A DNA stretch of 64,000 nt, taken from Chitinophaga solisilvae (GTDB lineage: Bacteria > Bacteroidota > Bacteroidia > Chitinophagales > Chitinophagaceae). Made by a program: the position numbers and the translations under genes. Numbering within the stretch: the first letter of the stretch is position 1; each line of letters starts with the position of its first letter. Below the pieces are notes generated by a model. The model saw only the letters and a list, made by a program, of their open reading frames with translations, had not been told where the DNA came from and made no database searches. Location of the stretch: assembly GCF_009928525.1 (NCBI RefSeq), contig NZ_JAABOK010000007.1, forward strand, positions 1 through 64,000, written 5' to 3'. Shown here in pieces: positions 52,782-60,642 of this stretch.

Positions 52782-52923
52782 AATTGCGAATTACGAATTG
52801 CGAATTACGAATGTAGCCCGAAGATAAAAGCGAAGACCAAAGCGGTAATACTTTTGTATCCGCTTTGGTCTTCGCTTTTATCTTCGGGCTACATTCGTAA
52901 TTCGCAATTCGTAATTCGCAATT
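52782..52923. repeat. Intergenic hairpin H13, 64-bp perfect arms
   Basis: 52782-52845 is the exact reverse complement of 52860-52923, with a 14-nt loop. It is the longest perfect stem in the window. The outer arm repeats AATTGCGAATTACG and the inner is GTAGCCCGAAGATAAAAGCG. It fills the gap between the convergent oxidoreductase and DUF6134 genes. Confidence 0.95.
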
Positions 52924-52929
52924 TTATTT

Positions 52930-53520
52930 CTAGCTGTTTCTCACAAACAGCGCCTTCCCAAACGTATGGTTTACCTCTACTTCCACCAGTTTACCGTTAA
53001 GATATTTATAGATGTTCTTTTTCCCTTCCGGGAGAATCAGTTCATATTCGCCGCCACCGAGGGGTTTCAGCACCAGGAAACGGCCCAGTGCTTCTGAGAA
53101 GATGCGTGTTACCTGTTTGGGCTCTGCAAAGTAGAGGTCGGCCACGCAATGCTCAATTTCAGCATTATCGATAACAGACTGTGCGCCGTTTAAAACTATC
53201 GTATAGTCATTACCGTTACGTCTGGTAGTAGTTTGCTTGTCTTCTCCGTTTTTACCGGATACGCGCGATGATCTGGCCATGGTGAGTACGTTGTTGGAGT
53301 ACTCATTGGTAATATCGCTGTTAACTTTGGCCAGGAGCGTCTGTATGCGGGTTTTGATAACAATACTCTTACTGGCTCCTGTTACTTTACGTTGTGCTTC
53401 TATCGTACCGACTGCATGATTGGCTACCCTTACTTCAAAGGTAGTGGTCTGTGCCTGGGCATGTGTAAATAATACAGCAACCGTTGTAAAGCATAACAAT
53501 ACATGAAAAAGGCATTTCAT
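52930..53520 (-). CDS. DUF6134-like exported protein
   Basis: A 196-residue protein with a signal peptide (ending HAQAQ) and a beta-rich body: TTFEVRVANHAVGTIEAQRKV, then NEYSNNVLTMARSSRVSGKNGEDKQ and FLVLKPLGGGEYELILPEGKKNIYKYLNGKLVEVEVNHTFGKALFVR. This pattern matches a Bacteroidota family of unknown function (DUF6134). It should act in the periplasm or outer membrane. It is convergent with the oxidoreductase and is separated from the upstream korA by a clear terminator, so it is not its operon partner. Confidence 0.75.
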   Translation of the reverse strand: MKCLFHVLLCFTTVAVLFTHAQAQTTTFEVRVANHAVGTIEAQRKVTGASKSIVIKTRIQTLLAKVNSDITNEYSNNVLTMARSSRVSGKNGEDKQTTTRRNGNDYTIVLNGAQSVIDNAEIEHCVADLYFAEPKQVTRIFSEALGRFLVLKPLGGGEYELILPEGKKNIYKYLNGKLVEVEVNHTFGKALFVRNS

Positions 53521-53638
53521 AATAGGTGACTTAAACTGACGAATAAAGTTGGAGGGGAGGTAGCTGTAATAGTCCCCATAATGGAAAATACAACAATTCC
53601 ATGAAGTTTGAACAGTAACTGCGGGGGATATAAAGAAA

Positions 53639-53673
53639 GAGGGCGCAAAGGTGTTGATAACCTTTGCGCCCTC
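53639..53673 (-). terminator. Terminator of korA
   Basis: On the minus strand GAGGGCGCAAAGGT pairs exactly with ACCTTTGCGCCCTC around a 7-nt loop, followed by TCTTTCTTT. It sits 27 bp past the korA stop codon and separates korA from the DUF6134 gene. Confidence 0.88.
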
Positions 53674-53699
53674 AGCAGGATAGCGTTTCCGCCTTTATT

Positions 53700-55547
53700 T
53701 TATAACATTTCCTTAATCTTTGTAATCAGCTCACCTTTGGTGATAGGTACGCCCATGATCTTATTATAGCCCTGTGCATCGATCAGGTAATGCTCGCGGA
53801 TAATTTTGATCAGCTGGCCGTTGTTGATTTCAGGAATCAGTACTTTATCGTAGCTGTGCAGTATTTCGCCCAGGTTTTTAGGGAACGGGCGCATATGGCG
53901 CAGGTGGGCGTGTGCTACCTGGTGCCCATCCGCCACGAGGTCCAGTACTGCGCTTTTGATGGCGCCGAAGGTAGAGCCCCAGCCCAGTACCAGTACTTTT
54001 CCTTTTTCAGGGCCTACTTCTATTTTCTGTGCGGGAATAAAATCAGCGATCTTATCTACTTTCTCCTGGCGTATTTTAACCATGAGTTCATGGTTTTCGG
54101 GATCGTAGCTCACGTTACCGGTGATATTCTGTTTTTCCAGGCCGCCGATACGGTGTTCCAGTCCGGGTGTGCCGGGTACTGCCCAGGGGCGTACGAGGTT
54201 TTCATCGCGGTGGTATGGCAGGAAGTGTTCTTCACCTTCGTCCAGTCCTTTTTTGAACTTCACCTCGATGGCCGGGAGATCTTCCGATTTAGGGAATTTC
54301 CAGGGTTCGGCGCCGTTGGCAATATAACCGTCGCTCAGGAATATAACGGGTGTCATGTGTTGCACGGAGATGCGGAATGCCTCAAATACGGCATCGAAGC
54401 AGTCTGCCGGCGTGGAGGCAGATATTACCGGCATCGGGCATTCGCCGTTACGGCCATAGTAGGCCTGTAACAGGTCGGATTGCTCTGTTTTGGTAGGAAG
54501 CCCTGTGGAAGGGCCGCCGCGTTGAATATCGATGATCAGCAGCGGAATTTCCAGCATTACAGCCAGTCCCATAGCTTCTCCTTTCAGGGCCATACCGGGG
54601 CCGGAGGTGGTGGTAATACCCATATGGCCGCCGTAGGAGGCGCCGATAGCGGAGGCGATACCTGCGATTTCATCTTCCGCCTGGAAGGTACGGATACCAA
54701 AGTTCTTGAACTTGCTCAGCTCATGCAGGATGTCTGATGCGGGCGTGATGGGATAGGTACCGAGGAACAGGGGCAGGTTGGCTTTGCGGCCGGCTGCCAC
54801 CAGACCGTATGCCAGCGCGGTATTACCGGTGATGCTGCGGTAGGTGCCTGGTTCCATGCGGGCTTTTTCCACGCGGAAGCGGGTAGAGAATGCTTCTACC
54901 GTATCTGCGAAATTATAGCCGGCATGCAGTGCTTTCAGGTTACTGTCCAGGATTTCCGGTTTTTTACCGAATTTATCTTTCAGGAAAACTTCGGTGTTTT
55001 CCATATTGCGGTCATAGAGCCAGTAGAGGAATCCCAGCACAAACATATTCTTTGCGCGGTCTTTCTCCTTCATACCCATGTTGATATCTTTCAGCGCTTC
55101 GCGCGTCATTTTGGTAACATCCATGGTATGCAGCTGGTAGTTGGCCAGGGAGCCGTCTTCCAGTGGGTTTATACCATCCGGGTAGTTGGCGAGGCGGAGG
55201 TTTTTAGCGTCGAAGCCATCGGTATTGGCGATGATGATACCACCTTTTTTAAGTCCTTTCAGGTTGGCTTTCAGGGCAGCCGCATTCATGGCTACGAGTA
55301 CATCGCAGGAATCGCCGGGCGTAAATATTCGGTTGGAAGAAAAATGAAGCTGGAAGCCGCTCACTCCGGGCAGCGTACCTTGCGGAGCACGGATTTCCGC
55401 CGGGAAGTCCGGGAAGGTGCTCAGGTCGTTACCAAACAAAGCGGTATTATTTGAAAACTGGCTACCTGTCAACTGCATCCCGTCTCCACTGTCGCCTGCG
55501 AATTTTATCACTACATCATCCAGTTGTTGAATCGAAGTATTAGGCAT
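53700..55547 (-). CDS. korA: 2-oxoacid:ferredoxin oxidoreductase, fused gamma-alpha subunit
   Basis: A 615-residue subunit of an enzyme that oxidises a 2-oxoacid (probably 2-oxoglutarate) with CoA to acyl-CoA, CO2 and reduced ferredoxin. Residues about 10-190 are the gamma domain (VIKFAGDSGDGMQLTGSQFS, FPAEIRAPQGTLPGVSGFQ). The alpha domain follows (GNTALAYGLVAAGRKANLPLFLGTYPITPASDILHEL, TTSGPGMALKGEAMGLAVMLEIPLLIIDIQRGGPSTGLPTKTEQSDL). The thiamine-diphosphate beta subunit (KorB) is usually encoded next to it, but neither neighbour is KorB. An intact frame suggests a working gene whose partner lies elsewhere. Confidence 0.92.
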   Translation of the reverse strand: MPNTSIQQLDDVVIKFAGDSGDGMQLTGSQFSNNTALFGNDLSTFPDFPAEIRAPQGTLPGVSGFQLHFSSNRIFTPGDSCDVLVAMNAAALKANLKGLKKGGIIIANTDGFDAKNLRLANYPDGINPLEDGSLANYQLHTMDVTKMTREALKDINMGMKEKDRAKNMFVLGFLYWLYDRNMENTEVFLKDKFGKKPEILDSNLKALHAGYNFADTVEAFSTRFRVEKARMEPGTYRSITGNTALAYGLVAAGRKANLPLFLGTYPITPASDILHELSKFKNFGIRTFQAEDEIAGIASAIGASYGGHMGITTTSGPGMALKGEAMGLAVMLEIPLLIIDIQRGGPSTGLPTKTEQSDLLQAYYGRNGECPMPVISASTPADCFDAVFEAFRISVQHMTPVIFLSDGYIANGAEPWKFPKSEDLPAIEVKFKKGLDEGEEHFLPYHRDENLVRPWAVPGTPGLEHRIGGLEKQNITGNVSYDPENHELMVKIRQEKVDKIADFIPAQKIEVGPEKGKVLVLGWGSTFGAIKSAVLDLVADGHQVAHAHLRHMRPFPKNLGEILHSYDKVLIPEINNGQLIKIIREHYLIDAQGYNKIMGVPITKGELITKIKEML

Positions 55548-55828
55548 CTATTTATCTTTTAAGGTATTCTATTAAAGCTGTAAATTTAGGTAATCGGGAG
55601 GTGTTATCACCATATCGGCTCAAATTCATTCCGGATTTGATTACAAAAGTACACAACTTTGGTAGACTGTTATCCGCAGAATCCGCGCTGACGATTACTT
55701 CTTGTTATGGGTGATAACCGGAAGTTATCAGCTTCAAATGCTAATTTTATTACAAAAAATGTTGATAGAATAGCTCGGTGTCAAATCAAATCGTATTTTT
55801 AACCTATAAAAATGTTAAACTTGAATTT

Positions 55829-56569
55829 ATGGCATTATTTCAATCGAACAATCCTGTACTGAAGCAAAGCGTATTTGACAAGGTTGCTCATTCTGAAGGT
55901 GAGACCATGAGCATCCGTGGCACTGTTAACAAAATGTCTTTTCTGCTGATTATGCTGATGGCAGCGGCAGTATTTTCCTACGGTGAATTTTTAAGGGGCA
56001 GCAGTAATGTACTTCCTCTGGTAATAGGCGGTGCGATCGGCGGCTTTGTGCTGGCGATGATCATTATCTTTAAGAAGGAGTGGTCCGGTTACCTGGCTCC
56101 TGCCTATGCTATTGCAGAGGGTTTATTCCTCGGCGCCATCTCTGCCATGTTCAACGCCCAGTATCAGGGTATTGTACTGCAAGCCGTTGGTCTTACTTTC
56201 GGTACATTCATTGCCATGCTGGCGCTGTACCGTTTCGGTGTCATCAGGGCTACTGAGCGTTTCAAAACCATTGTGATGACGGCGACCCTCGGTATTGCGG
56301 TATTTTACCTGATAGCACTGGTGTTGCGCCTGTTCCACATTGAAATGCCGATGATCCACAGCAGCGGTACCATCGGTATTATTTTTTCCCTGGTAGTAGT
56401 GAGTATTGCTGCGCTGAACCTGATCCTCGATTTTGATATGATTGAGCAGGGTGCTGCACAGGGCGCTCCGAAATACTTCGAATGGTACGCTTCTTTCGGC
56501 CTGCTGGTTACCCTGGTATGGCTGTACCTCGAAATTCTGCGCCTGTTAAGCAAGTTGAACAGAAGATAG
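55829..56569 (+). CDS. Bax inhibitor-1/YccA family membrane protein
   Basis: A 246-residue integral membrane protein with seven helices, fitting the BI-1/YccA (TMBIM) family. Blocks seen are NKMSFLLIMLMAAAVFSYGEF, AYAIAEGLFLGAISAMF, TATLGIAVFYLIALVLRLF and the C-terminal ALNLILDFDMIEQGAAQGAPKYFEWYASFGLLVTLVWLYLEILRLL. Family members are pH-gated calcium leak channels or bind FtsH in E. coli (YccA). The frame opens at a GTG (55778), but the ATG at 55829 gives the family start MALFQSNNPVLKQ. It is divergent from korA. Confidence 0.9.
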   Translation: MALFQSNNPVLKQSVFDKVAHSEGETMSIRGTVNKMSFLLIMLMAAAVFSYGEFLRGSSNVLPLVIGGAIGGFVLAMIIIFKKEWSGYLAPAYAIAEGLFLGAISAMFNAQYQGIVLQAVGLTFGTFIAMLALYRFGVIRATERFKTIVMTATLGIAVFYLIALVLRLFHIEMPMIHSSGTIGIIFSLVVVSIAALNLILDFDMIEQGAAQGAPKYFEWYASFGLLVTLVWLYLEILRLLSKLNRR

Positions 56570-56593
56570 TCTTTCAAACAAAGTTATCAAGCG

Positions 56594-56624
56594 AAAGTCT
56601 TCCGGAATACCGGAAGACTTTTTT
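56594..56624 (+). terminator. Terminator of the BI-1 family gene
   Basis: AAAGTCTTCCGG pairs exactly with CCGGAAGACTTT around a 4-nt loop and runs into TTTTTTG. It starts 24 bp past the stop codon. Confidence 0.9.
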
Positions 56625-56786
56625 GTTTTGTTAATGTCTTACAAAAGAATTGTTAAAGAAAGATGTTACCACTTATTATGGCACCGAAATTGCAAAACTG
56701 ATTATAGCGAAAAAAAGTTGTCAGAAAGTTGACAGCAAAGCATATAAATAAGCGCAATAGTTGGTTTTCATAGGGGTTAATCAAAA

Positions 56787-56825
56787 GCCGGTTCCGTACG
56801 TCTGTACGGCCGGCTTATTTTTTTA
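56787..56825 (+). terminator. Orphan terminator-like hairpin
   Basis: GCCGG and CCGTAC pair with GTACGG and CCGGC with a two-base bulge, followed by TTATTTTTTT. No gene lies between this and the BI-1 terminator 160 bp earlier, so it may end an unannotated small RNA transcribed from the 56625-56786 interval. That interval has no coding frame worth listing. Confidence 0.55.
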
Positions 56826-56895
56826 AGGCAGCTCCAGTAGGGGTAAATGATTCTTCATTCGTCATCTTTTAAACGTACTGCTTAAAAAGACATTT

Positions 56896-57645
56896 ATGAA
56901 GAAACAGTTTATCATCACCTATACCAGTTTAAGTGTGAGTTGGCTGCTGCTCATGATCACCATATTCTCGCTTATTTTAAGTAGTTGCACAAAGGATCGC
57001 ATATCCGGTTCCGGCAATGTAGTAGCGGAGAAGCGTAGCATTTCCCCTTTTACGGATGTGGAAATAAACGGCCCTTTTGAAGTGCATTTATTACAGGACA
57101 GTTCCGGTGTTGTGGAAATAAAGGCGGAAGATAATATTATCGGCGTGATTGAGACGGGCACTTCCAGCAATACATTGTTTGTGCGGGTAAAAAGCAGCGT
57201 AAATCTGCGCAGGCATCTGCCCATACACATTTATGTGCACAGCCGTATTTTCCAGCGCGTTCAGTTCTGGGGCTCCGGTTCGCTGGATAATAAGGATACC
57301 ATACAAAGCGCCATCTTTACGTATCAGAATAACGGCAGCGGTGATGCTGCGCTGGTGCTGGATGCACGCGATCTTAAAACCGTGGTGAGCGGTTCCGGCA
57401 ACCTCCATATGAAAGGGCATGCCGTTTCGCTGAACAGCGAGATCAAGGGAAGCGGGGATATTGACGGGCTGGGTATGGAAGTAAATAATGCTGAAATCTC
57501 CATCCGTGGTTCCGGAGATCACAGTATTCGTGTGAAGTCTGAACTTCGTGTAGGCATTTACGGTAGTGGCGACGTTACCTATGCAGGTAATCCTGGTTTA
57601 GTGGAAACGGAGGTGAAGGGTTCGGGGAAGATAAATAAGATTTGA
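56896..57645 (+). CDS. DUF2807 (head-GIN) lipoprotein
   Basis: A 249-residue protein with an N-terminal hydrophobic segment and lipobox LSSC near residue 31. The body is a repetitive beta structure with the family words GSGNVVAEKRSISPFTDVEINGPFEVHL and repeated GSG turns (VSGSGNLHMKGH, IKGSGDIDG, RGSGDHSI, YGSGDVTYAG, VKGSGKI). DUF2807, also called the head-GIN or toastrack domain, is common in Bacteroidota and in envelope-stress proteins elsewhere, but its ligand is unknown. It stands alone. Hairpin H14 begins directly after the stop codon. Confidence 0.9.
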   Translation: MKKQFIITYTSLSVSWLLLMITIFSLILSSCTKDRISGSGNVVAEKRSISPFTDVEINGPFEVHLLQDSSGVVEIKAEDNIIGVIETGTSSNTLFVRVKSSVNLRRHLPIHIYVHSRIFQRVQFWGSGSLDNKDTIQSAIFTYQNNGSGDAALVLDARDLKTVVSGSGNLHMKGHAVSLNSEIKGSGDIDGLGMEVNNAEISIRGSGDHSIRVKSELRVGIYGSGDVTYAGNPGLVETEVKGSGKINKI

Positions 57646-57782
57646 AATTACGAATTACGAATTGCGAATTACAAATGATAAGCGAAGACATAAGCGGATA
57701 AAGTATTTACCTCTTCGGTTAGATCTTCGCTTATCATTCGTAATTCGCAATTCGTAATTCGTAATTCGTAATTCGTAATTAA
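57646..57782. repeat. Intergenic hairpin H14 with unequal GAATTRC arms
   Basis: 57646-57698 pairs with about 57712-57766, with several mismatches in the inner part (AGACATAAGCGG against TTCGGTTAGATCT). The right arm carries two extra GTAATTC words to 57780 that have no partner on the left. It begins at the base after the DUF2807 stop codon. It lies in the convergent gap before the 2H phosphoesterase gene. Confidence 0.85.
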
Positions 57783-57821
57783 TAATAACCTGCACTGTTA
57801 TACTGTGGTATAATCAAAAGA

Positions 57822-57852
57822 AAAGGCCCCTGCAGCTGTAGCAGGGGCCTTT
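57822..57852 (-). terminator. Terminator of the 2H phosphoesterase gene
   Basis: On the minus strand AAGGCCCCTGC pairs exactly with GCAGGGGCCTT around a 7-nt loop and leads into TTTTCTTTTG. It is 24 bp past the stop codon. Confidence 0.9.
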
Positions 57853-57875
57853 CGTTATTTAAAGACGGGCATTTA

Positions 57876-59234
57876 TCAGGCGCCGCCCAGTTTGCATTTC
57901 TGCAGCACTTCCCAGGATTTACCGTTGTGACGGAGGAAGTAGAGGTTATTTACCTTGAAGGTAGCCTCGTATTCCTTGTTTTCATATTCCGGCCATGCTT
58001 TGTTGAATTGATCATCTTCCAGGTCTTTGAAAGCCACGGTAACGTGCGGAGTAAAGCCTGTACGTGCCAGCATGGTACTGAATCCGAATTCCTTACGCAG
58101 GAAGTTGATCAGTTGTCTGTGCATGGCAGACATGGTTTCACTTTTTTCCACGTTGATGAACAGTACGCGGTTCTGTTTATTCGGGAAAGTACCGAAACCT
58201 TTCAGGGAAACTTCGAAAGGAGCCTGTGTTTTGGCAAACTCTGTCAGTTCATCGCAGAAGGCTTTTTCCAGTGCCGGATCAGCAGTAAAAGGTACCTGCA
58301 GGGTAATATGCGGCAATACTTTCAATGCGTACATCGGGCCGTATTGTTCAGCAAATTCCTGTTTTATTTTGATGATTTCCTTACCTACTTCTGCGGTTGG
58401 CAGCAGTGCGATAAAGTAAATTTTATTGTCAGGTTTTGGTTCAAAGCGTTGAGGTCTGCCGCCTGGTCTGCCACCAGGTCTGCCGCCACCGCCGCCGCGA
58501 TTGTAGCCACCGCCACCGCCGCCGCGATTGTAACCGCCGCCGCCACCGCCGCGATTGTAGCCGCCACCACCGCCACCGCGGTCGTAACCACCACCACCGC
58601 CGCCACGGTTGTAGCCACCGCCACCACCGCCACGGTCATAGCCGCCGCCGCCACCGCCGCGATCGTAGCCGCCACCACCGCCACCGCGGTTGTAACCACC
58701 ACCACCGCCGCCGCGATCGTAGCCACCACCACCGCCACCGCGGTCGTAACCACCACCACCGCCGCCACGGTTGTAACCACCGCCGCCGCCACGATCGTAG
58801 CCACCACCGCCACCGCGGTCATAACCACCACCGCCACCGCGGTTATAATCACCCCCGCCATCGCGGTTATAATCACCACCGCCACGGTTGTAGCCACCGC
58901 CGCCGCCGCCACGGTCATAGCCGCCGCCGCCGCGATCATAGCCACCACCGCCACCGCGGTCATAGCCTCCACCTCCATCACGGTTGTAATCAGTGCGTGG
59001 ACGATAACCGCCATCACGGTTGTAATCAGTCCTTGGACGACTTTCTCTGTCGCCGCTGTTGTAGTTAGTACGTGGACGACCTTCTCTGTCGCCACTGTTG
59101 TAGTCGGGTTTTCCACCCTCCCGCTCATCGTTTAAGTTGGGTTTGAAGTCACCTCTCTCCTTGTTGGGATCATTCTCTTTGTTGGTATCAGAAGAGTAGG
59201 GCCTGCGGGGGCGTTCGTTTCTCTCAAAATTCAT
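57876..59234 (-). CDS. 2H phosphoesterase (2'-5' RNA ligase-like) with RGG-type repeat tail
   Basis: A 452-residue fusion. Residues 1-90 are charged and disordered-looking, with SGDREGRPRTNYN-type repeats. Residues about 92-262 are some 19 units of Y(D/N)RGGGGGG, an RGG-box-like tract ending GGRPGGRPGGRPQRF. Residues 270-452 are a 2H phosphoesterase domain with both catalytic motifs, H309-I-T311 and H397-V-T399. This family (LigT/ThpR) acts on 2',5' or cyclic phosphate ends in RNA. The tract resembles eukaryotic RGG RNA-binding regions, so RNA binding or condensate formation is plausible but inferred. The repeat DNA is almost perfectly periodic. A terminator follows, and kynU lies 9 bp upstream. 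Confidence 0.88.
   Translation of the reverse strand: MNFERNERPRRPYSSDTNKENDPNKERGDFKPNLNDEREGGKPDYNSGDREGRPRTNYNSGDRESRPRTDYNRDGGYRPRTDYNRDGGGGYDRGGGGGYDRGGGGYDRGGGGGGYNRGGGDYNRDGGGDYNRGGGGGYDRGGGGGYDRGGGGGYNRGGGGGGYDRGGGGGGYDRGGGGGGYNRGGGGGGYDRGGGGGGYDRGGGGGGYNRGGGGGGYDRGGGGGGYNRGGGGGGYNRGGGGGGYNRGGGGGRPGGRPGGRPQRFEPKPDNKIYFIALLPTAEVGKEIIKIKQEFAEQYGPMYALKVLPHITLQVPFTADPALEKAFCDELTEFAKTQAPFEVSLKGFGTFPNKQNRVLFINVEKSETMSAMHRQLINFLRKEFGFSTMLARTGFTPHVTVAFKDLEDDQFNKAWPEYENKEYEATFKVNNLYFLRHNGKSWEVLQKCKLGGA
58470..58990 (-). repeat. Glycine-rich coding repeat array
   Basis: This stretch, inside the 2H phosphoesterase gene, consists of about 19 units of 21-27 bp encoding Y(D/N)RG with four to six glycines. 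The DNA words (such as GCCGCCACCGCCGCC on the plus strand) recur with synonymous variation. Such arrays can change copy number by slippage, always in-frame because units are multiples of three. Confidence 0.85.
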
Positions 59235-59243
59235 CTTACTTAA

Positions 59244-60512
59244 TTAAGCGTTTGAAGCAATATTAGCTATGATTTCATAAAAATGAAATACGTCCTGATA
59301 AGAGTTATACATTGGCGCCGGTGAAACCCTGATGACTCCGGGTTCCCTCCAATCAACGATTATACCGGCATCTGTCATATGCTGATGTATCTCTTTTCCT
59401 CTTTCCTGGAACAGCAAAGATAGTTGAGCGCCACGTTCATTACAATTTTTAGGTGTAATAATTTCAAAATTTATGCCTTTCAATTGCTGCAGCAAAAACT
59501 CCAAATAATTGGTTAATTCTTCGCTTTTCTTACGTAAAGCACCGATACCGGCTGCTTCAAATAATTCGAGGGATGCTTTCAGACTTACCATGTTAAACAC
59601 CTGAGCGGTGCTTTGTTGCCATCCTTCGGCTTCTTTTTTAGGCACAAACCCTTTTTCCATTTTGAAACGTGCACTCTCTTCGTTGCCCCACCAGCCACCC
59701 AATCGGAGGAATCCGCGGTTGCTGGCATGTTTTTCATGCACAAATGCACCTCCTACAGCGCCGGGACCACCATTCAGGTACTTATATGAGCACCAAACGG
59801 CAAAATCTACATCCCAATTGTGCAACTCCACCGGAATATTTCCTGCTACGTGCGCCAGATCGAAACCGGCATAAGCGCCAACACTATGTGCTGCGGCCGT
59901 AATAGCGGGTATATCAAAAAATTGTCCGGTGTAATAATTAATACCTCCCAATAAAACCAGTGCTAAACTATCACTTTCCCTGTTAATTATTTCTAAAATA
60001 TCGTCTAATCTTATCAAATGCTCTCCGGCTCTCGGAGAAACCTCTATAATCGCCTGTTCGGGGTCTAATCCGTGGAACTTTACCTGTGTTTCAACAGCAT
60101 ACTGATCACTGGGAAATGCCCCTGCTTCCATTAACACTTTAAAGCGCTGTTTGTTTGGCCGGTAAAAACTCAACATCATCAGATGCAGGTTAACTGTCAG
60201 TGTATTCATTACCGTTAGTTCCTGCCGGCTCGCACCCATTATACCTGTTAACGGGGCACTGCAATATTGCTGGTAATACAGCCAGGGATTCTTAGCCGCC
60301 CAATAGCCCTCTACCGCACATTGCTGCCAGTCCGCCAATTCCTGTTCTATCGCTGCTTTTACATTTTTAGGCTGTAACCCAAGTGAATTGCCACATAAAT
60401 AGACGGCGTCCTTTCCATTACGTTGGGGAAAATAAAATTGCTCCCTGAATTTATTTAACGGATCCTGCCGGTCCTTCTCTTTAGCATATGCTAACGATGC
60501 TACGTACTCCAT
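59244..60512 (-). CDS. kynU: Kynureninase
   Basis: A 422-residue PLP enzyme that cleaves kynurenine to anthranilate and alanine (or 3-hydroxykynurenine to 3-hydroxyanthranilate). The lysine K244 in WCSYKYLNGGPGAVGG holds PLP; FPQRNGKDAVYLCGNSLGLQPK at the start, GAFPSDQYAVE, DLAHVAGN and REPGVIRVSPAPMYNS are further family blocks. The other genes of tryptophan-to-NAD or anthranilate metabolism are not in the window. It lies 9 bp before the 2H phosphoesterase gene on the same strand and so may be co-transcribed with it, an odd functional pair. Confidence 0.95.
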   Translation of the reverse strand: MEYVASLAYAKEKDRQDPLNKFREQFYFPQRNGKDAVYLCGNSLGLQPKNVKAAIEQELADWQQCAVEGYWAAKNPWLYYQQYCSAPLTGIMGASRQELTVMNTLTVNLHLMMLSFYRPNKQRFKVLMEAGAFPSDQYAVETQVKFHGLDPEQAIIEVSPRAGEHLIRLDDILEIINRESDSLALVLLGGINYYTGQFFDIPAITAAAHSVGAYAGFDLAHVAGNIPVELHNWDVDFAVWCSYKYLNGGPGAVGGAFVHEKHASNRGFLRLGGWWGNEESARFKMEKGFVPKKEAEGWQQSTAQVFNMVSLKASLELFEAAGIGALRKKSEELTNYLEFLLQQLKGINFEIITPKNCNERGAQLSLLFQERGKEIHQHMTDAGIIVDWREPGVIRVSPAPMYNSYQDVFHFYEIIANIASNA

Positions 60513-60603
60513 GGTCTTCCAATCTTTTGCCAGACTTCTTTTTAATGGCGGATATTTTTCTCCTGTTGTAACTCTTGTGTCTTATTATCTCTCATAATTT
60601 ACT

Positions 60604-60642
60604 AAACAGCCAACAGGCTTAACTGTTTAAAACAGGCTGTTT
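60604..60642 (-). promoter_or_regulatory. Hairpin in the kynU leader region
   Basis: AAACAGCC at 60604-60611 pairs with GGCTGTTT at 60635-60642, with an AACAGG repeat inside. It lies about 100 bp upstream of the kynU start in the 400-bp gap. A TACTTTTG -7-like box is at 60735-60742 on the minus strand. A leader regulatory role is possible but unproven. Apart from this and the RND terminator the gap shows nothing. Confidence 0.35.

Noticed and set aside
1..57782. Integron attC sites as the explanation for the long hairpins
   Set aside because: There are no RYYYAAC/GTTRRRY core sites or extrahelical bases, no integrase gene, and neighbouring genes are core chromosomal genes in both orientations.
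1..57782. Insertion sequences or classical MITEs
   Set aside because: No transposase is present, and no target duplication is seen on both sides of any hairpin. A non-autonomous element cannot be fully excluded.
57927..59135. Plus-strand frame of 402 codons opposite the 2H phosphoesterase, with Ala/Thr/Val repeats
   Set aside because: The repeats only mirror the glycine-rich tract on the other strand. The C-terminal domain on the minus strand has intact catalytic motifs, so the minus strand is the coding one.
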